64,000 nt of DNA from Bradyrhizobium sp. 186 (GCF_023101685.1 NZ_CP082164.1:1922001-1986000), one strand, 5' to 3'. Counted from the stretch's first letter, positions 43,022-52,793 are shown. The notes: generated from the letters alone by a model not told the origin. Program-made: numbers and translations.

Positions 43022-45436
43022 CTATTTGGGGCTGGAACTGAGCGGCGTGATCGCCACGGAATAGATCGCGATGTTCTGCGTCGTCGCGGCGGCCGGGATC
43101 AGCAGGCAGCCGTCCTCGCTCTCAGTGCGATAATGCTCGCCGTTCCGCTGCACGCCGGCATAGACCAGGCGGTCGGCGGCAATGCGGACGACGTCCTGGC
43201 TCTCGGCGGCGTCGCGAACACCGTCTGCGGACTGGATCGTCACGCCATGAAGCAGACCTTCCGGCGCGAACTTCGGCAGGGGCAGCACGATCATGGCGAT
43301 GCCCATGGCGCGCGAGACCGGAATGCGCACGCGCAACTCGCCGAGGCCGGTGCGGTGGACGGTTGCCGTCTCCAGTGTCGCTTCTCCATTCGCGCGGAAC
43401 AATCCGATCTGGACCGTGTCGCAGGCGCTCTCTTCAAAGACGTCCGCCGGCAGGCGGTTGGCGCCGAACAGCGTATAGAGATAGGCATGGGACGGCGACA
43501 GGCGCGCAAAGCTGCCCGCGAGCCACATCGGCGGCGCGGCTGACGTGCAGGCGGCGGAAAGGCCGCGGGCGGTGATCTGATTGCGGACGAAGTCGGCGTC
43601 GATCATCGGCGCCAGCGCATGCGTGCCAAGATTGACGTCGTGCTTCAATTCGCCGAGCAGCGCCAGTTCGTCGTCATCAGGCAGAAGCAGCAGCCGCACC
43701 AGCGTCGCCGTGCACCAGCGCGCGGCGACGTCGGGCGCGGCATAGGGGTTTAGACAAAAGTCGAGCGCGACATCCCCGGCGCTCGCTGCAAAGGCCACGG
43801 CACCGGCCTGGATCTCTGCGGCGAGCGCGATCTGGCTTGCCGGGCGCGGATTGATCTCGCGCAACACCTGGTCGCCGTCATAGTCGCGCACCGAGCCGTC
43901 GGCCGAGCAGCAGACCTGTTCCAGCAGCGCAATGTTGCGGATCAGCATGCGTTTGACATGAGGCGTGACCACGAGGTCGGAAATGAAGCCCGCGTCGCTG
44001 TCTTCCTCGGCAAGATCGTCGAAGGCGTCGTCGAGCGAGAGCAGATAAGCGCCGTGGAGGCGGATATTGAGGCCTTCCATGTCGAAGACGCGGCGCAGCG
44101 CCTTCTGTACGCTGCCGGAATAGCCGAGATCGGCGAGCACGAGGTCGGTGCAGTCGTCAAAGCCGGGAATCATGTGGTGCAGATAGGCGAGCAGTCGCGA
44201 GCGCAGGGACGCCGCCAGCTCGACGATTTCGCCGGCGTCCATCAGTTCGGGAAGTGCCTCGGCGAGCTTCTCGCCGGGGGCGATCCCCTTAGGGAAGCTC
44301 GCGAAGAAGGCTGCGACCTTCGGCGGCATGATTTTCACGATGTCGCGGAAGGTCGGCGCGTCGATCTTGAAGACTTTGCTGAGGAGGTCGACCAGCGGCT
44401 GCATCGTATCCGCTGAGGCGATCAGGCTTACGCGGCGATTGACCTCGAGATAGGCCGACGTCATGCCGTGCAGTTCCCGCCAGATACGGTACGACAGAAA
44501 GCCGTCGCGGCCGAGGAAGCCAAGGGCGACCTTTCGGCCAGAGCCTGAGACCTCCTCGCAACGTCTGGCAACGAAGGCATCGAATGCCGCCATCACAGGG
44601 CCAAGAACTGTCAGCCCCAGGTGAAACGCAGGAGACTTTTCGGCCTCGCGCGCGGTCACCATGCGCCGCAATGTGCGTGCGCCGTGATCGAGCCGCGACG
44701 GTGCGCCCGTGCACAACAGCTCGAACAACGCGCTTTCACGTTGAAACTTCGACGCCAGTTGCGCCGTGGCCTGCGGATAGTAGCGCGGCCGAATGCCGTG
44801 GCGCCGGGCGCCCTTGATGTCGGCCTTGTCGTTATCGCCGACGTGGAAGGAGGCGGCCGCATCGATGCCTTCCTCGGACAGATATTTGGCGAACAGCGTC
44901 TCGCTCTTGCTGCTGCCATGGTCACAGGACGCGTAGAGGAAGTCCCATGTCAGGCCGGGGCGGCAGCCTCGCAGCAACCGTGCCAGCCGATCGGAATCCC
45001 AATAGGTGTCGGAGATGAATCCGACGCGATGGCCGGCGCGCTTCATGTCCAGATATTGCCGAAGCATGTCTGGGTTGGCGCGACAAAGCTCGAGCTCGGC
45101 TGCGAATTCCGATTCGACCAGATCGTTCAGATCAAGGCGTGTGAGGCCGAACAGCCTGAACGGAAAATAGGAATAGATCTCTGCGATGTGGACTTCGCTC
45201 GCGCCGTGCTTCTCCTTCGCGGTTCTGCGTGCGCGTGCTTCGGCCTGGATTCGATGCTGAATGAAACTCACTGAAACATTCGGACAAGTTCTTGAAATAC
45301 CCGAAAGCTCGTAAGTCCTTTCAAATACACCATCTGGCGTCGTGCAGGCGCGAAGCAGAAATGTATCGAAAACATCGAACGACCAAGCAGAAACAATTTG
45401 CGCTCGGCGTTCTACGCCGGCCGTTGCGATCGTCAT
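43022..45436 (-). CDS. Large HAD-superfamily protein, possibly for flagellin or surface glycan modification
   Basis: An 804-residue protein from ATG 45436 (GGGGAAT upstream). The first 210 residues are a HAD domain: motif I SFDVFDTFLLR, a Ser/Thr motif II in FISDTYW, and motif IV FHVGDNDKADIKGARRHGI, so phosphatase-type chemistry is possible. The remaining 590 residues have no domain I recognise. Proteins with this FDVFDT start are frequent in polysaccharide and glycosyltransferase loci. It is the first gene of the trio and diverges from the flagellar sigma-factor gene over a 514-bp AT-rich gap. Export is not indicated. Confidence 0.65.
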   Translation of the reverse strand: MTIATAGVERRAQIVSAWSFDVFDTFLLRACTTPDGVFERTYELSGISRTCPNVSVSFIQHRIQAEARARRTAKEKHGASEVHIAEIYSYFPFRLFGLTRLDLNDLVESEFAAELELCRANPDMLRQYLDMKRAGHRVGFISDTYWDSDRLARLLRGCRPGLTWDFLYASCDHGSSKSETLFAKYLSEEGIDAAASFHVGDNDKADIKGARRHGIRPRYYPQATAQLASKFQRESALFELLCTGAPSRLDHGARTLRRMVTAREAEKSPAFHLGLTVLGPVMAAFDAFVARRCEEVSGSGRKVALGFLGRDGFLSYRIWRELHGMTSAYLEVNRRVSLIASADTMQPLVDLLSKVFKIDAPTFRDIVKIMPPKVAAFFASFPKGIAPGEKLAEALPELMDAGEIVELAASLRSRLLAYLHHMIPGFDDCTDLVLADLGYSGSVQKALRRVFDMEGLNIRLHGAYLLSLDDAFDDLAEEDSDAGFISDLVVTPHVKRMLIRNIALLEQVCCSADGSVRDYDGDQVLREINPRPASQIALAAEIQAGAVAFAASAGDVALDFCLNPYAAPDVAARWCTATLVRLLLLPDDDELALLGELKHDVNLGTHALAPMIDADFVRNQITARGLSAACTSAAPPMWLAGSFARLSPSHAYLYTLFGANRLPADVFEESACDTVQIGLFRANGEATLETATVHRTGLGELRVRIPVSRAMGIAMIVLPLPKFAPEGLLHGVTIQSADGVRDAAESQDVVRIAADRLVYAGVQRNGEHYRTESEDGCLLIPAAATTQNIAIYSVAITPLSSSPK

Positions 45437-45950
45437 GCTGTAATTCCCCACCCACCAGAGCAATTAACGTGCGCAGGTGCAGAGTCAGGCGTCACAATTG
45501 CGAAAAAAGATCACGCGCGATTCAAAATTTCATTCGTCGCGACTGACAGATTCAAAAAATCCGCTAGGTTCGAAAAAGGTGATTCGGAAAAAATTGCCGA
45601 GTGCGGAAGGCGTCTCGCGTTCATTCACACTCGGAAACAATCGCTTCTTCATGCGCCGCGCGCGTGTCGCGTTTGATCACCTAGTGCCGCGTAACTTCAG
45701 CGTTTTCTCCAGAGTGCATCTGTTCAGGATGAATGATCCGCCATGGCGCGAGACGGTGTCGATGATTGCAGGTGTGAAGCGCGAAGAGTTCGCGCGGTCG
45801 GCAATTATTGCCCGATGCTCGGCAAAAGATTCCGGCTAACATCTTGAAAAACAACAAAAATTCTCCGCCTGGATTGTTTTCGTGCCGCGTTCAACGCCTG
45901 GAAGCCGTGTGGCATGTGCGCCGCCGGCATTGCGGGTTGGAGGTTGCGGG
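45437..45950. other. AT-rich intergenic region, no gene called
   Basis: Divergent gap between the HAD-domain gene and the sigma-factor gene. It is richer in A and T than the rest (runs such as ttcaaaaaatccg, cggaaaaaattgcc, ttgaaaaacaacaaaaatt). Open frames of about 90-120 codons exist on the plus strand but lack a ribosome-binding site and any recognisable family. It probably holds promoters for both flanking units. No clear sigma-54 or sigma-28 consensus was found by eye. Confidence 0.5.
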
Positions 45951-46649
45951 ATGAGTTACGCGCTTGATGTCTGGGCTCCCGCCGAGGCCGAGATCACGAC
46001 GACGGTGCCGACTGAGGCGATCGTGCCCGTGATGCCGTCGGTGCCGCTCGCGCCGGACAGTCCGCCGGTCGCCGTCGATATCGTCTTCGACGAGGACAGC
46101 GAACTCCTGGACAGGCTCGCGGCCGGCGATGAGGTCGCGTTCCGCATGCTGGTCGAGAGGCATATCGATCGCGCCTACGCGATCGCGCTGCGCATCGTCG
46201 GCAATGCGGCGGACGCAGAGGACGTGGTGCAGGACACCATGCTCAAGATCTGGAGCCATCGCGGTCGCTGGCAGCACGGCCGCGCAAAATTCTCGACCTG
46301 GCTCTACCGCGTCATTTCCAACCGCTGCATCGACTTGCGCCGCAAGCCGCGCACCGAGAACGTCGAAACGGTGCCGGAAGTCGCCGACGGCCAGCCGGAC
46401 GCCGTTGAAATCATCGAGCGCAACGAACTCAACAGCATGCTGGAACTCGCGATGCAGCGCCTGCCCGAGCAGCAGCGCATCGCGGTGATCCTGTCCTACC
46501 ATGAGAACATGAGTAACGGCGAGATCGCCCAGGTGATGGACACGACCGTGGCCGCGGTGGAGTCGTTGCTCAAGCGCGGCCGCCAGCAGCTCCGCCAGCT
46601 CCTGCGCAAGCACGAGCGCGACATTCGCACCGCGTTTACCGACTGCTAA
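45951..46649 (+). CDS. ECF-type RNA polymerase sigma factor
   Basis: A 232-residue group 4 sigma factor. ATG 45951 follows GGAGG (7 nt spacing); a frame to 45882 lacks that. After a 50-residue Val/Pro-rich leader, sigma2 spans about residues 65-130 (DAEDVVQDTMLKIWSH, STWLYRVISNRCIDLRR) and sigma4 about 165-220 (LPEQQRIAVILSYHENMSNGEIA). Region 3 is absent, as in ECF factors. No membrane anti-sigma factor follows; the next gene is flagellin. It may control this flagellar set, or share the locus by chance. Confidence 0.88.
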   Translation: MSYALDVWAPAEAEITTTVPTEAIVPVMPSVPLAPDSPPVAVDIVFDEDSELLDRLAAGDEVAFRMLVERHIDRAYAIALRIVGNAADAEDVVQDTMLKIWSHRGRWQHGRAKFSTWLYRVISNRCIDLRRKPRTENVETVPEVADGQPDAVEIIERNELNSMLELAMQRLPEQQRIAVILSYHENMSNGEIAQVMDTTVAAVESLLKRGRQQLRQLLRKHERDIRTAFTDC

Positions 46650-46786
46650 TCATAAAATCCAGACCGCGAAAATTTTTGCGCCTGATCTCCTTGCGCTCCT
46701 CCGTTTGAGCGAACGGACGGGGCTGCGCCCGCGTCGTCAGTCTACAACGATGCGGCACGTCCTGCCCATCAGCACAGGAGCTTCCA

Positions 46787-47611
46787 ATGCCCGCAATTTC
46801 CACCAACACCGCGGCGAACTCCGCGGTCCGCTACCTCAACATCAACTCTGCGCAGGAGAGCAGCTCACTCGCAAAACTGTCGAGCGGCTCGCGCATCACT
46901 TCGGCCTCCGACGACGCCGCCGGCCTTGCGATCTCCACGCGCATCTCGTCGGACGTCACCACGCTGCAGCAGGCCGCGACCAACGCCTCGCAGGCGACCG
47001 CGATCCTCCAGACCGCCGATGGCGGTGCATCGAACATCTCCGACATCCTGGCGCGCATGAAGTCGCTGGCCTCCGAGTCCGCCTCGGGCACCACCACCGA
47101 CTCCAGCCGCGCCTACATCAACTCGGAATTCACGCAGCTCACGAGCGAAATCGATTCGATCGCGAGCGGAACGCGCTACTCCAGCCAGAGCCTGCTCGAC
47201 GGTTCCAGCGTGTTCTCCTCCGGCGTCTCGGTCCTGGTCGGCTCCTCCGGCTCGGACACCATCACGATCACGCTGTCGAGCCTGACGGCGTCGTCGCTCG
47301 GCGTGTCCTCGCTCGACGTCAGCTCGCTGTCGGATGCGACCTCGGCGCTGACCGCGCTCGACACCGCGATCGACACGGTCTCGGCCGCCCGTGCCAGCAT
47401 CGGTGCGCAGGAGTCGCGGTTCAACTTCTCGTCCGACTCGATCTCGACCCAGACGCAGAACCTGCAGTCGGCGAATTCGGCGATCAAGGACGTGGATATC
47501 GCAGCCGAACAGGCCAAGCTGTCTTCGGCCGAGGTCAAGACCCAGGCCGCGGTGTCGGCCGAATCCGCGGCGAACCAGATGCCGCAGTACCTGCTCAAGC
47601 TCCTCGGCTAA
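46787..47611 (+). CDS. fliC: Flagellin
   Basis: Filament subunit, 274 residues. N-terminal D0/D1 helices (AQESSSLAKLSSGSRI, SDDAAGLAISTRI) and C-terminal helices (GAQESRFNFSSDSIS, QTQNLQSANSAIKDVD) are intact. The central part is short, so the outer D2/D3 domains are nearly absent; this size fits small rhizobial flagellins of the lateral or secondary type. It is very rich in Ser/Thr, giving many O-glycosylation sites, in line with the sugar-modification trio upstream. ATG follows AGGAGCTTCCA. A hairpin at 47649-47673 separates it from fliD. No flaF or flbT regulators are nearby. Confidence 0.93.
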   Translation: MPAISTNTAANSAVRYLNINSAQESSSLAKLSSGSRITSASDDAAGLAISTRISSDVTTLQQAATNASQATAILQTADGGASNISDILARMKSLASESASGTTTDSSRAYINSEFTQLTSEIDSIASGTRYSSQSLLDGSSVFSSGVSVLVGSSGSDTITITLSSLTASSLGVSSLDVSSLSDATSALTALDTAIDTVSAARASIGAQESRFNFSSDSISTQTQNLQSANSAIKDVDIAAEQAKLSSAEVKTQAAVSAESAANQMPQYLLKLLG

Positions 47612-47648
47612 GGCGCAAGGTCTAGGCGACCGCCTAACGATCGTCATA

Positions 47649-47673
47649 CCGGGCCGGCGTGACGCCGGCCCGG
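47649..47673 (+). terminator. Strong hairpin between flagellin and fliD, possible attenuator
   Basis: CCGGGCCGGCG-TGA-CGCCGGCCCGG is a perfect 11-bp stem with a 3-nt loop, 38 nt after the flagellin stop. No T run follows (tcctcctcgcg), so it may stabilise the flagellin mRNA 3' end or partly terminate, leaving fliD less expressed. Confidence 0.6.
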
Positions 47674-47701
47674 TCCTCCTCGCGATGGATCGGGCAGCAA
47701 A

Positions 47702-49405
47702 GTGACAAGCGTCAGTTCGAGCACCAGCAGCACGTCGACCGCCAGCTCGACCGCATCGAGCGGCTCTACGGTGACCACGACCGGTACCACCACATCGACC
47801 AGCATCGACTGGGACGCGCTGATCACGGCGGCGGTGGACGCCAAGCTCACCCAGGCGACCACGATTTCGACCACGATCACCAACAACGAAGCCAAGATCT
47901 CCGCTTACGAGACACTCCAGACCGACCTCTCGACGCTGTCGAGCGGGCTTTCCTCGCTCGCAACCTCCGTCATCAACTCGCTGGCGACCAACGTCTTCGC
48001 CACCCGCGCGGCGACCATCAGCTCGACCGGCGACGTGAGCGCGTCGTCCGCGCTGTCCATGTCGGTCGGCAATGGGGCTGCGACCGGCGACCACACGCTG
48101 GCGATCAGCCAGGTCGCGACCGCGCAGAAGGTGGTCGGCACCTCGCAGTCGAGCCAGACCGACGAGCTCGGCTACTCCGGTACGTTCTCCATTGGCCTCG
48201 AGGGCGGCAGCACGGCCGACGTCACGATCGACAGCACGATGTCGCTCCAGGACGTCGTCGACACCATCAACGCCCAGACCTCGACCACCAATATCCAGGC
48301 CTCGATCGTCCAGGTGTCGAGCGGGTCCTACGAGATGGTGCTGACGGGGACCGAAGATGCGGCCGACATCACCTATTCGAGCACGTCCGGCGACGACATC
48401 CTGAACAAGCTCGGCGTGACCGACAGCTCCGGCGCCTTCAGCGACGTTCTGCAAACGTCGCAAGCCGCCGAATTTTCGCTCGACGGCATTTCGATGACCC
48501 GGGACACCAACGATATCACGGACGTGCTGACGGGCGTGACGTTCAACCTGCTTCAGGCGACGCCTGATGGAGCGACGGTGAACATCAGCATCGAACCCGA
48601 TACCAGCCAGATCGAAACGGCGGTCGAGACGTTCGTGACCAACTACAACGCCTTTCGCGATGCGGTGATGGACCAGCAGGCCACCGGCTCGGACGGTGCG
48701 GCTTCATCGAGCGCGGTGCTGTTCGGCGACGGAACCATGCGTGACATCATGGATGCGCTCCAGAACGCTCTCAACAGCACCGTGGGCGGTCTCACCATGA
48801 CCGACCTCGGCCTGTCCTTCAACGAGAACAACGAGCTCGAACTCGATACCTCGACGCTGTCCGAGATCCTTATCACGAATCTGAGCGGGGTCACGACGCT
48901 CCTCTCTGCGCAGACCAAGACCTCGTCGAGCCAGCTCAGCGTCGTCAACACCGGAACGTCGCCGCAATCCTTTACGCTCGACCTCGCGGTGGATTCCGAC
49001 GGCAATCTCTCCTCCGCCTCGGTCGGCGGCGACTCCTCAATGTTTACGGTGAGCGGCACCACGATCATCGGCAATGCCGGAACGGCCTATGCCGGCATGG
49101 CCTTCACCTATTCGGGAACGACGTCGCAGTCGATCACGGTGACTTCGACCTCCGGCATCGCCACCCAGCTCTACCAGATTGCCAAGAATTATTCGTCGAA
49201 CTCGGGCGCGTTGCAGACGCTGATCACCAGTCTGCAAGACCGCGACAACGACCTTCAGCAGAAGGTCGACGACATTGAGAGCGCCGCATCCGCCTATAAG
49301 GCGCAGCTCCAGACACAATACGCGCAATACCAGGCTGCGATCGAGAGCGCCAACAACACGCTCGACTATCTCAAGGCCCTGCTCAACTCCAGCTCGAGTG
49401 ATTGA
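47702..49405 (+). CDS. fliD: Flagellar filament cap protein FliD
   Basis: A 567-residue capping protein that promotes flagellin polymerisation at the filament tip. Starts at GTG 47702. N-terminal FliD_N begins after a Ser/Thr-rich leader; IDWDALITAAVDAKL is followed by TTISTTITNNEAKISAYETLQ. FliD_C occupies the later half and ends in helices with QDRDNDLQQKVDDIE. It overlaps fliS by one base (TGATG), so the chaperone and cap are translationally coupled. Confidence 0.92.
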   Translation: MTSVSSSTSSTSTASSTASSGSTVTTTGTTTSTSIDWDALITAAVDAKLTQATTISTTITNNEAKISAYETLQTDLSTLSSGLSSLATSVINSLATNVFATRAATISSTGDVSASSALSMSVGNGAATGDHTLAISQVATAQKVVGTSQSSQTDELGYSGTFSIGLEGGSTADVTIDSTMSLQDVVDTINAQTSTTNIQASIVQVSSGSYEMVLTGTEDAADITYSSTSGDDILNKLGVTDSSGAFSDVLQTSQAAEFSLDGISMTRDTNDITDVLTGVTFNLLQATPDGATVNISIEPDTSQIETAVETFVTNYNAFRDAVMDQQATGSDGAASSSAVLFGDGTMRDIMDALQNALNSTVGGLTMTDLGLSFNENNELELDTSTLSEILITNLSGVTTLLSAQTKTSSSQLSVVNTGTSPQSFTLDLAVDSDGNLSSASVGGDSSMFTVSGTTIIGNAGTAYAGMAFTYSGTTSQSITVTSTSGIATQLYQIAKNYSSNSGALQTLITSLQDRDNDLQQKVDDIESAASAYKAQLQTQYAQYQAAIESANNTLDYLKALLNSSSSD

Positions 49406-49833
49406 TGATGCATAATCCGATGGCGTACATGGCCAACCAGGCCTATCGGGGAACGGCGACCACCGTGCCGCCGCTCAAGGCAGTGTCGATGCTGCTCGGC
49501 GGCGCGATCACCTTCCTCCAGAAGTCGCTGGGCGCGCAGGAGGCACGCCGCTTCGAGGAGGGGCACGAGCACCTGATGAAGGCGACTGCGATCCTGCGCG
49601 GGCTCAGCCACAATCTCGACTTCACCAAAGGTGGGGCCGTGGCCGAGCGGCTGTTCCAGACCTACAACGCCCTGATCCTGGCGAGCCTCACGGCTTACGG
49701 CCGGCCGCACGCCCGCGAAGGTTTCCGGCGCATCATCGCCGCCTTGACCGAGCTGCGGGAGGCCTGGGAGCAGGTCGACGCGACAGTGCGGGGCGGCAAG
49801 GCCGTGCCGGCTGATTCGGCCCGCAGGGGCTGA
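49405..49833 (+). CDS. fliS: Flagellin chaperone FliS
   Basis: A 142-residue cytoplasmic chaperone that binds the disordered C-terminus of flagellin before export. The start is the ATG at 49405, overlapping the fliD stop. AYRGTATTVPPLKAVSMLLGGAITFL and the helices around EEGHEHLMKATAILRGL are typical of FliS. Position after fliD is standard. Confidence 0.9.
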   Translation: MMHNPMAYMANQAYRGTATTVPPLKAVSMLLGGAITFLQKSLGAQEARRFEEGHEHLMKATAILRGLSHNLDFTKGGAVAERLFQTYNALILASLTAYGRPHAREGFRRIIAALTELREAWEQVDATVRGGKAVPADSARRG

Positions 49834-50002
49834 AAAGCTCCGGCTCCCGGAAACTGGAGAGTTCCGCCGATCGTCCGGCCTGCCATTTCCGGCGCTTTCC
49901 GTAGTGCTCGGGGTGATTTTGGCGCCTGAGCCCGCTGAAATCCGGTTTTCGCCACGCCTGCAATGCTTTATGACGGGCCTGACGAGGCGGGACCGGCGGG
50001 CG

Positions 50003-50275
50003 ATGGACGTCACCGAGTTTGAAGAACTGATCGATCGGCTGGGCGAGGATCTCTCTCTCTGGCCCGACGACCGGCGCTTGCCTGCCGAAGAGCTGCTGGC
50101 GCGTTCGTCCGCTGCGCAAGCTCTGCTGGAAGAGACGTGCGTCCTTCGCTGCGCACTCGCAGCCCCGCCGGTTCGAGCGCCCGCGGGCCTCGCCGACCGC
50201 ATCGTCGCCGCGGCGGCGAAAATGAAGAGCGACACCGCCGAGCCGCGCACGGAAGGCGAGACGGCGGAGAGCTGA
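50003..50275 (+). CDS. Small hypothetical protein, ECF-associated type
   Basis: About 90 residues from ATG 50003. FEELIDRLGEDLSLWPDDRR is followed by an Ala/Leu helix (AEELLARSSAAQALLEE). In rhizobia, proteins with this LWPDDRR-like N-terminus are often near ECF sigma-factor genes (general recollection), and this locus has one at 45951, so a regulatory tie is possible. No membrane segment and no zinc-binding anti-sigma motif are seen. A longer open frame starts at 49904 without a ribosome-binding site. Confidence 0.6.
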   Translation: MDVTEFEELIDRLGEDLSLWPDDRRLPAEELLARSSAAQALLEETCVLRCALAAPPVRAPAGLADRIVAAAAKMKSDTAEPRTEGETAES

Positions 50276-50566
50276 GCGTCTCGCTCAATTATCCTTATCT
50301 ATCCTTATCGCATCGATTTGATCGCGTAGGACGCGAGCGGTGGACTGCGCTTTTTCATAACTCAGAAGTCGGCCGGCTTGCGCATCCACTGATGCCGCTC
50401 CGAATTCGGCGCGCATACGCGGCAGAATTTGCCGCGCCCAAAGCCACTTTTCCGCTGGTGAATCCCCGCCTGAATCCGCGCGCCCACGCGTTTCATCAGC
50501 ACACAGATTTCAAGCGCGGCCGGCCGACATCTGATCGCCGGCCGCACAAGAAAGCCGGAGCTTCTG

Positions 50567-51232
50567 ATGACCGTTTCCGCAACGAGTTCTGCGTCGACCG
50601 CCACCACGACGACGTCGTCTTCGAGCACGTCGTCCAGTTCGACGCTGACATCCAGCGACTTCCTGAGCCTGCTCGTCAGCGAGCTCCAGAACCAGGATCC
50701 GTTGAACGCGACCTCGACCACCGACCTCATCAATCAGCTCACCTCCTACGCCAATTTCAGCTCGCAGCAGTCGATCAACTCCAATCTCTCTTCGCTTGCG
50801 GGTTCGTTCTCGAGCCTCGTGACGCTCAACTCGGTCAACTATATCGGCCACACCGTCGAGGCGAAGACCGACACTTCGACGTTGAGCAACGGCTCGGCGA
50901 CGTTTGGCTACACGCTGTCCTCGGCCGCCTCCAACGTCTCGATCAGCGTCAAGGACTCCTCGGGCTCAACGGTATGGACCGGCACCGGGACCGGCAATGC
51001 CGGATCGAACAGCTTCACTTGGGACGGCAAGGACTCCAGCGGCAACCAGCTCAGCGACGGCGGCCAGTACACGATCTCGGTGACCGCGACGGATTCCACC
51101 GGCAATTCGGTCCTCAACTACACGACCGTCACCGGCACGGTGACCGGCATCGACACCTCGACCTCCACACCGTCGCTCACCGTCAACGGCGTTTCCGTCA
51201 GCGCCGCCAACATCATCGGCGTCACGTCCTGA
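50567..51232 (+). CDS. flgD: Flagellar hook assembly protein FlgD (hook cap)
   Basis: A 221-residue scaffold for hook growth. After a Ser/Thr leader (residues 1-30) comes SSDFLSLLVSELQNQDPLN, the diagnostic FlgD N-terminus, then the FlgD Ig-like and tudor-like C-terminal domains (about residues 75-215). The start ATG 50567 follows AAAGCCGGAGCTTCTG. The 291 bp before it carry no other gene. The next gene, flgE, follows 31 nt later. Confidence 0.92.
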   Translation: MTVSATSSASTATTTTSSSSTSSSSTLTSSDFLSLLVSELQNQDPLNATSTTDLINQLTSYANFSSQQSINSNLSSLAGSFSSLVTLNSVNYIGHTVEAKTDTSTLSNGSATFGYTLSSAASNVSISVKDSSGSTVWTGTGTGNAGSNSFTWDGKDSSGNQLSDGGQYTISVTATDSTGNSVLNYTTVTGTVTGIDTSTSTPSLTVNGVSVSAANIIGVTS

Positions 51233-51263
51233 TTTTCCGTCCTGATTTCCCTGGAGTTTCATC

Positions 51264-52529
51264 ATGAGTCTCACCGGTGCATTGTCTTCGGCAATCTCGG
51301 CGCTCAGCGCGCAGAGCCAGTCCCTGTCGATGATCAGCGACAACATCGCCAATTCGGATACGACCGGCTACAAGACGACCACCGGGATGTTCGACGCGCT
51401 CGTGACAGCATCGAGCAACACGACCTCCTATGCCTCGGGCGGCGTCACCGTCTCGGGCCGGGCCAACATCACACAGCAGGGCCTGTTGGCCGCGACCTCG
51501 AACGCCACCGACGTCGCGATCCAGGGCTCGGGCTTCTTCGTTGTGACCAGTGCCACGTCGGGCGGCACCGTCGCCTACAGCCGCAACGGCGCCTTCTCAA
51601 CCGACAACGCCGGCTATCTCGAGAATAACGGCAGTTACCTGGAGGGTTGGCGCACCGATGCGGACGGCAATGTCGTCGGCAACGAATCGGCGAGCAACCT
51701 CGAGGCCATCAACACCCAGGTGGCATCGACCAGCGGCAGCGCCACCACCAAGACCACGATTGCGGCGAACCTGCCGTCGGATGCCGCGACCGGCGACACC
51801 TATACGAGCTCGATGACGGTGTACGATTCGCTTGGCGCGGCCAACTCGATGCAGGTCACCTGGACCAAGACCGGCTCCAACGCTTGGAGCGCGAGCTTCG
51901 TCAATCCGACCTCGGCCTCGGACACCACGACCGCGACGGGCACCGCTTCAGGTACGATCGACATCACCTTCAACAGCGACGGCTCGCTTGCCAGCACCAG
52001 TCCAGACCCGGCGACCGTCTCGATCACAGGCTGGACCGACGGCGCGGCCGACAGCACCATCACCATGGCTCTCGGCACCGCCGGCAAGACCGACGGTCTG
52101 ACGCAATACGCCTCCGGCGAGACGACGCCGTCGGTCAACGTCACCAGCATCGATTCGGACGGCTTGTCCTACGGCAAGCTGTCCAGCATCTCGATCGGCA
52201 AGAACGGCGTGGTCGACGCCACCTATTCCAACGGCCAGACCATCGCGATCTACAAGATCGCGGTGGCGACCTTTGCCGATCCAACCGGGCTCTCCGCCTC
52301 CAGCGACGGACTCTATTCCGCGACCGTGACGTCGGGCAACGCGGCGTTGCAGGCGTCCGGCGAGAACGGCGCGGGCACGATCTACGGCAGCGAGCTGGAA
52401 TCTTCGACCACCGACACCAGCAGCCAGTTCTCGAGCATGATCTCGGCGCAGCAGGCCTATTCCGCGGCGTCCCAGGTCATCTCGACCGTCAACAAGATGT
52501 ACGACACCCTGATCTCGGCCATGAGGTGA
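51264..52529 (+). CDS. flgE: Flagellar hook protein FlgE
   Basis: A 421-residue rod-hook family protein. The N-terminus SLTGALSSAISALSAQSQSL plus SDNIANSDTTGYK carries the flagellar basal-body rod signature (ANxxTxGYK). A central FlgE D2-like beta domain is present (QGSGFFVV and VAYSRNGAFS), and the C-terminal helices end with SAASQVISTVNKMYDTLISAMR-type sequence. Size is within the range for short hooks. It is followed 3 nt later by a small gene. Confidence 0.93.
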   Translation: MSLTGALSSAISALSAQSQSLSMISDNIANSDTTGYKTTTGMFDALVTASSNTTSYASGGVTVSGRANITQQGLLAATSNATDVAIQGSGFFVVTSATSGGTVAYSRNGAFSTDNAGYLENNGSYLEGWRTDADGNVVGNESASNLEAINTQVASTSGSATTKTTIAANLPSDAATGDTYTSSMTVYDSLGAANSMQVTWTKTGSNAWSASFVNPTSASDTTTATGTASGTIDITFNSDGSLASTSPDPATVSITGWTDGAADSTITMALGTAGKTDGLTQYASGETTPSVNVTSIDSDGLSYGKLSSISIGKNGVVDATYSNGQTIAIYKIAVATFADPTGLSASSDGLYSATVTSGNAALQASGENGAGTIYGSELESSTTDTSSQFSSMISAQQAYSAASQVISTVNKMYDTLISAMR

Positions 52530-52532
52530 GCG

Positions 52533-52793
52533 ATGCGCGGTGAGGAAGGCAAAGCTGCCGGAGAGGCGCTGCTGCGCAGACTACGTCGGCTGGTGGCGCG
52601 GGCCGCGACCGTCGAGGGTGGCGACCGCAGGCAATTGCTCGCGCTTATCGACGACGTCGAGACGACGCGCCGCGGCCTGTTGAAGGAATGCGCGGAGGTC
52701 GAGGGCCAGATGAGGCAGGCAACCGTCAGGACGACCGCGATCGGTGCGTATTTGCGCAACTCGCAGGCCGGCCGCGGCAACCGGCATAACTAG
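52533..52793 (+). CDS. Small hypothetical helical protein between flgE and flgN
   Basis: An 86-residue basic, alpha-helical protein (RRLRRLVARAATVE, DRRQLLALIDDVETTRRGLL). It has no recognised family. The tight spacing (3 nt after flgE, 15 nt before the FlgN-like gene at 52809) places it in the same transcript. Small helical proteins here are often export chaperones, for example a FliT- or FlgN-type partner, but this is inference. Confidence 0.6.
   Translation: MRGEEGKAAGEALLRRLRRLVARAATVEGGDRRQLLALIDDVETTRRGLLKECAEVEGQMRQATVRTTAIGAYLRNSQAGRGNRHN

Noticed and set aside
45477..45839. A 120-codon frame in the AT-rich gap before the sigma factor
   Set aside because: No ribosome-binding site, no family resemblance and erratic composition.
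46865..48463. A 532-codon minus-strand frame opposite flagellin and fliD
   Set aside because: Arg-rich shadow; the plus strand encodes recognisable flagellin and FliD.
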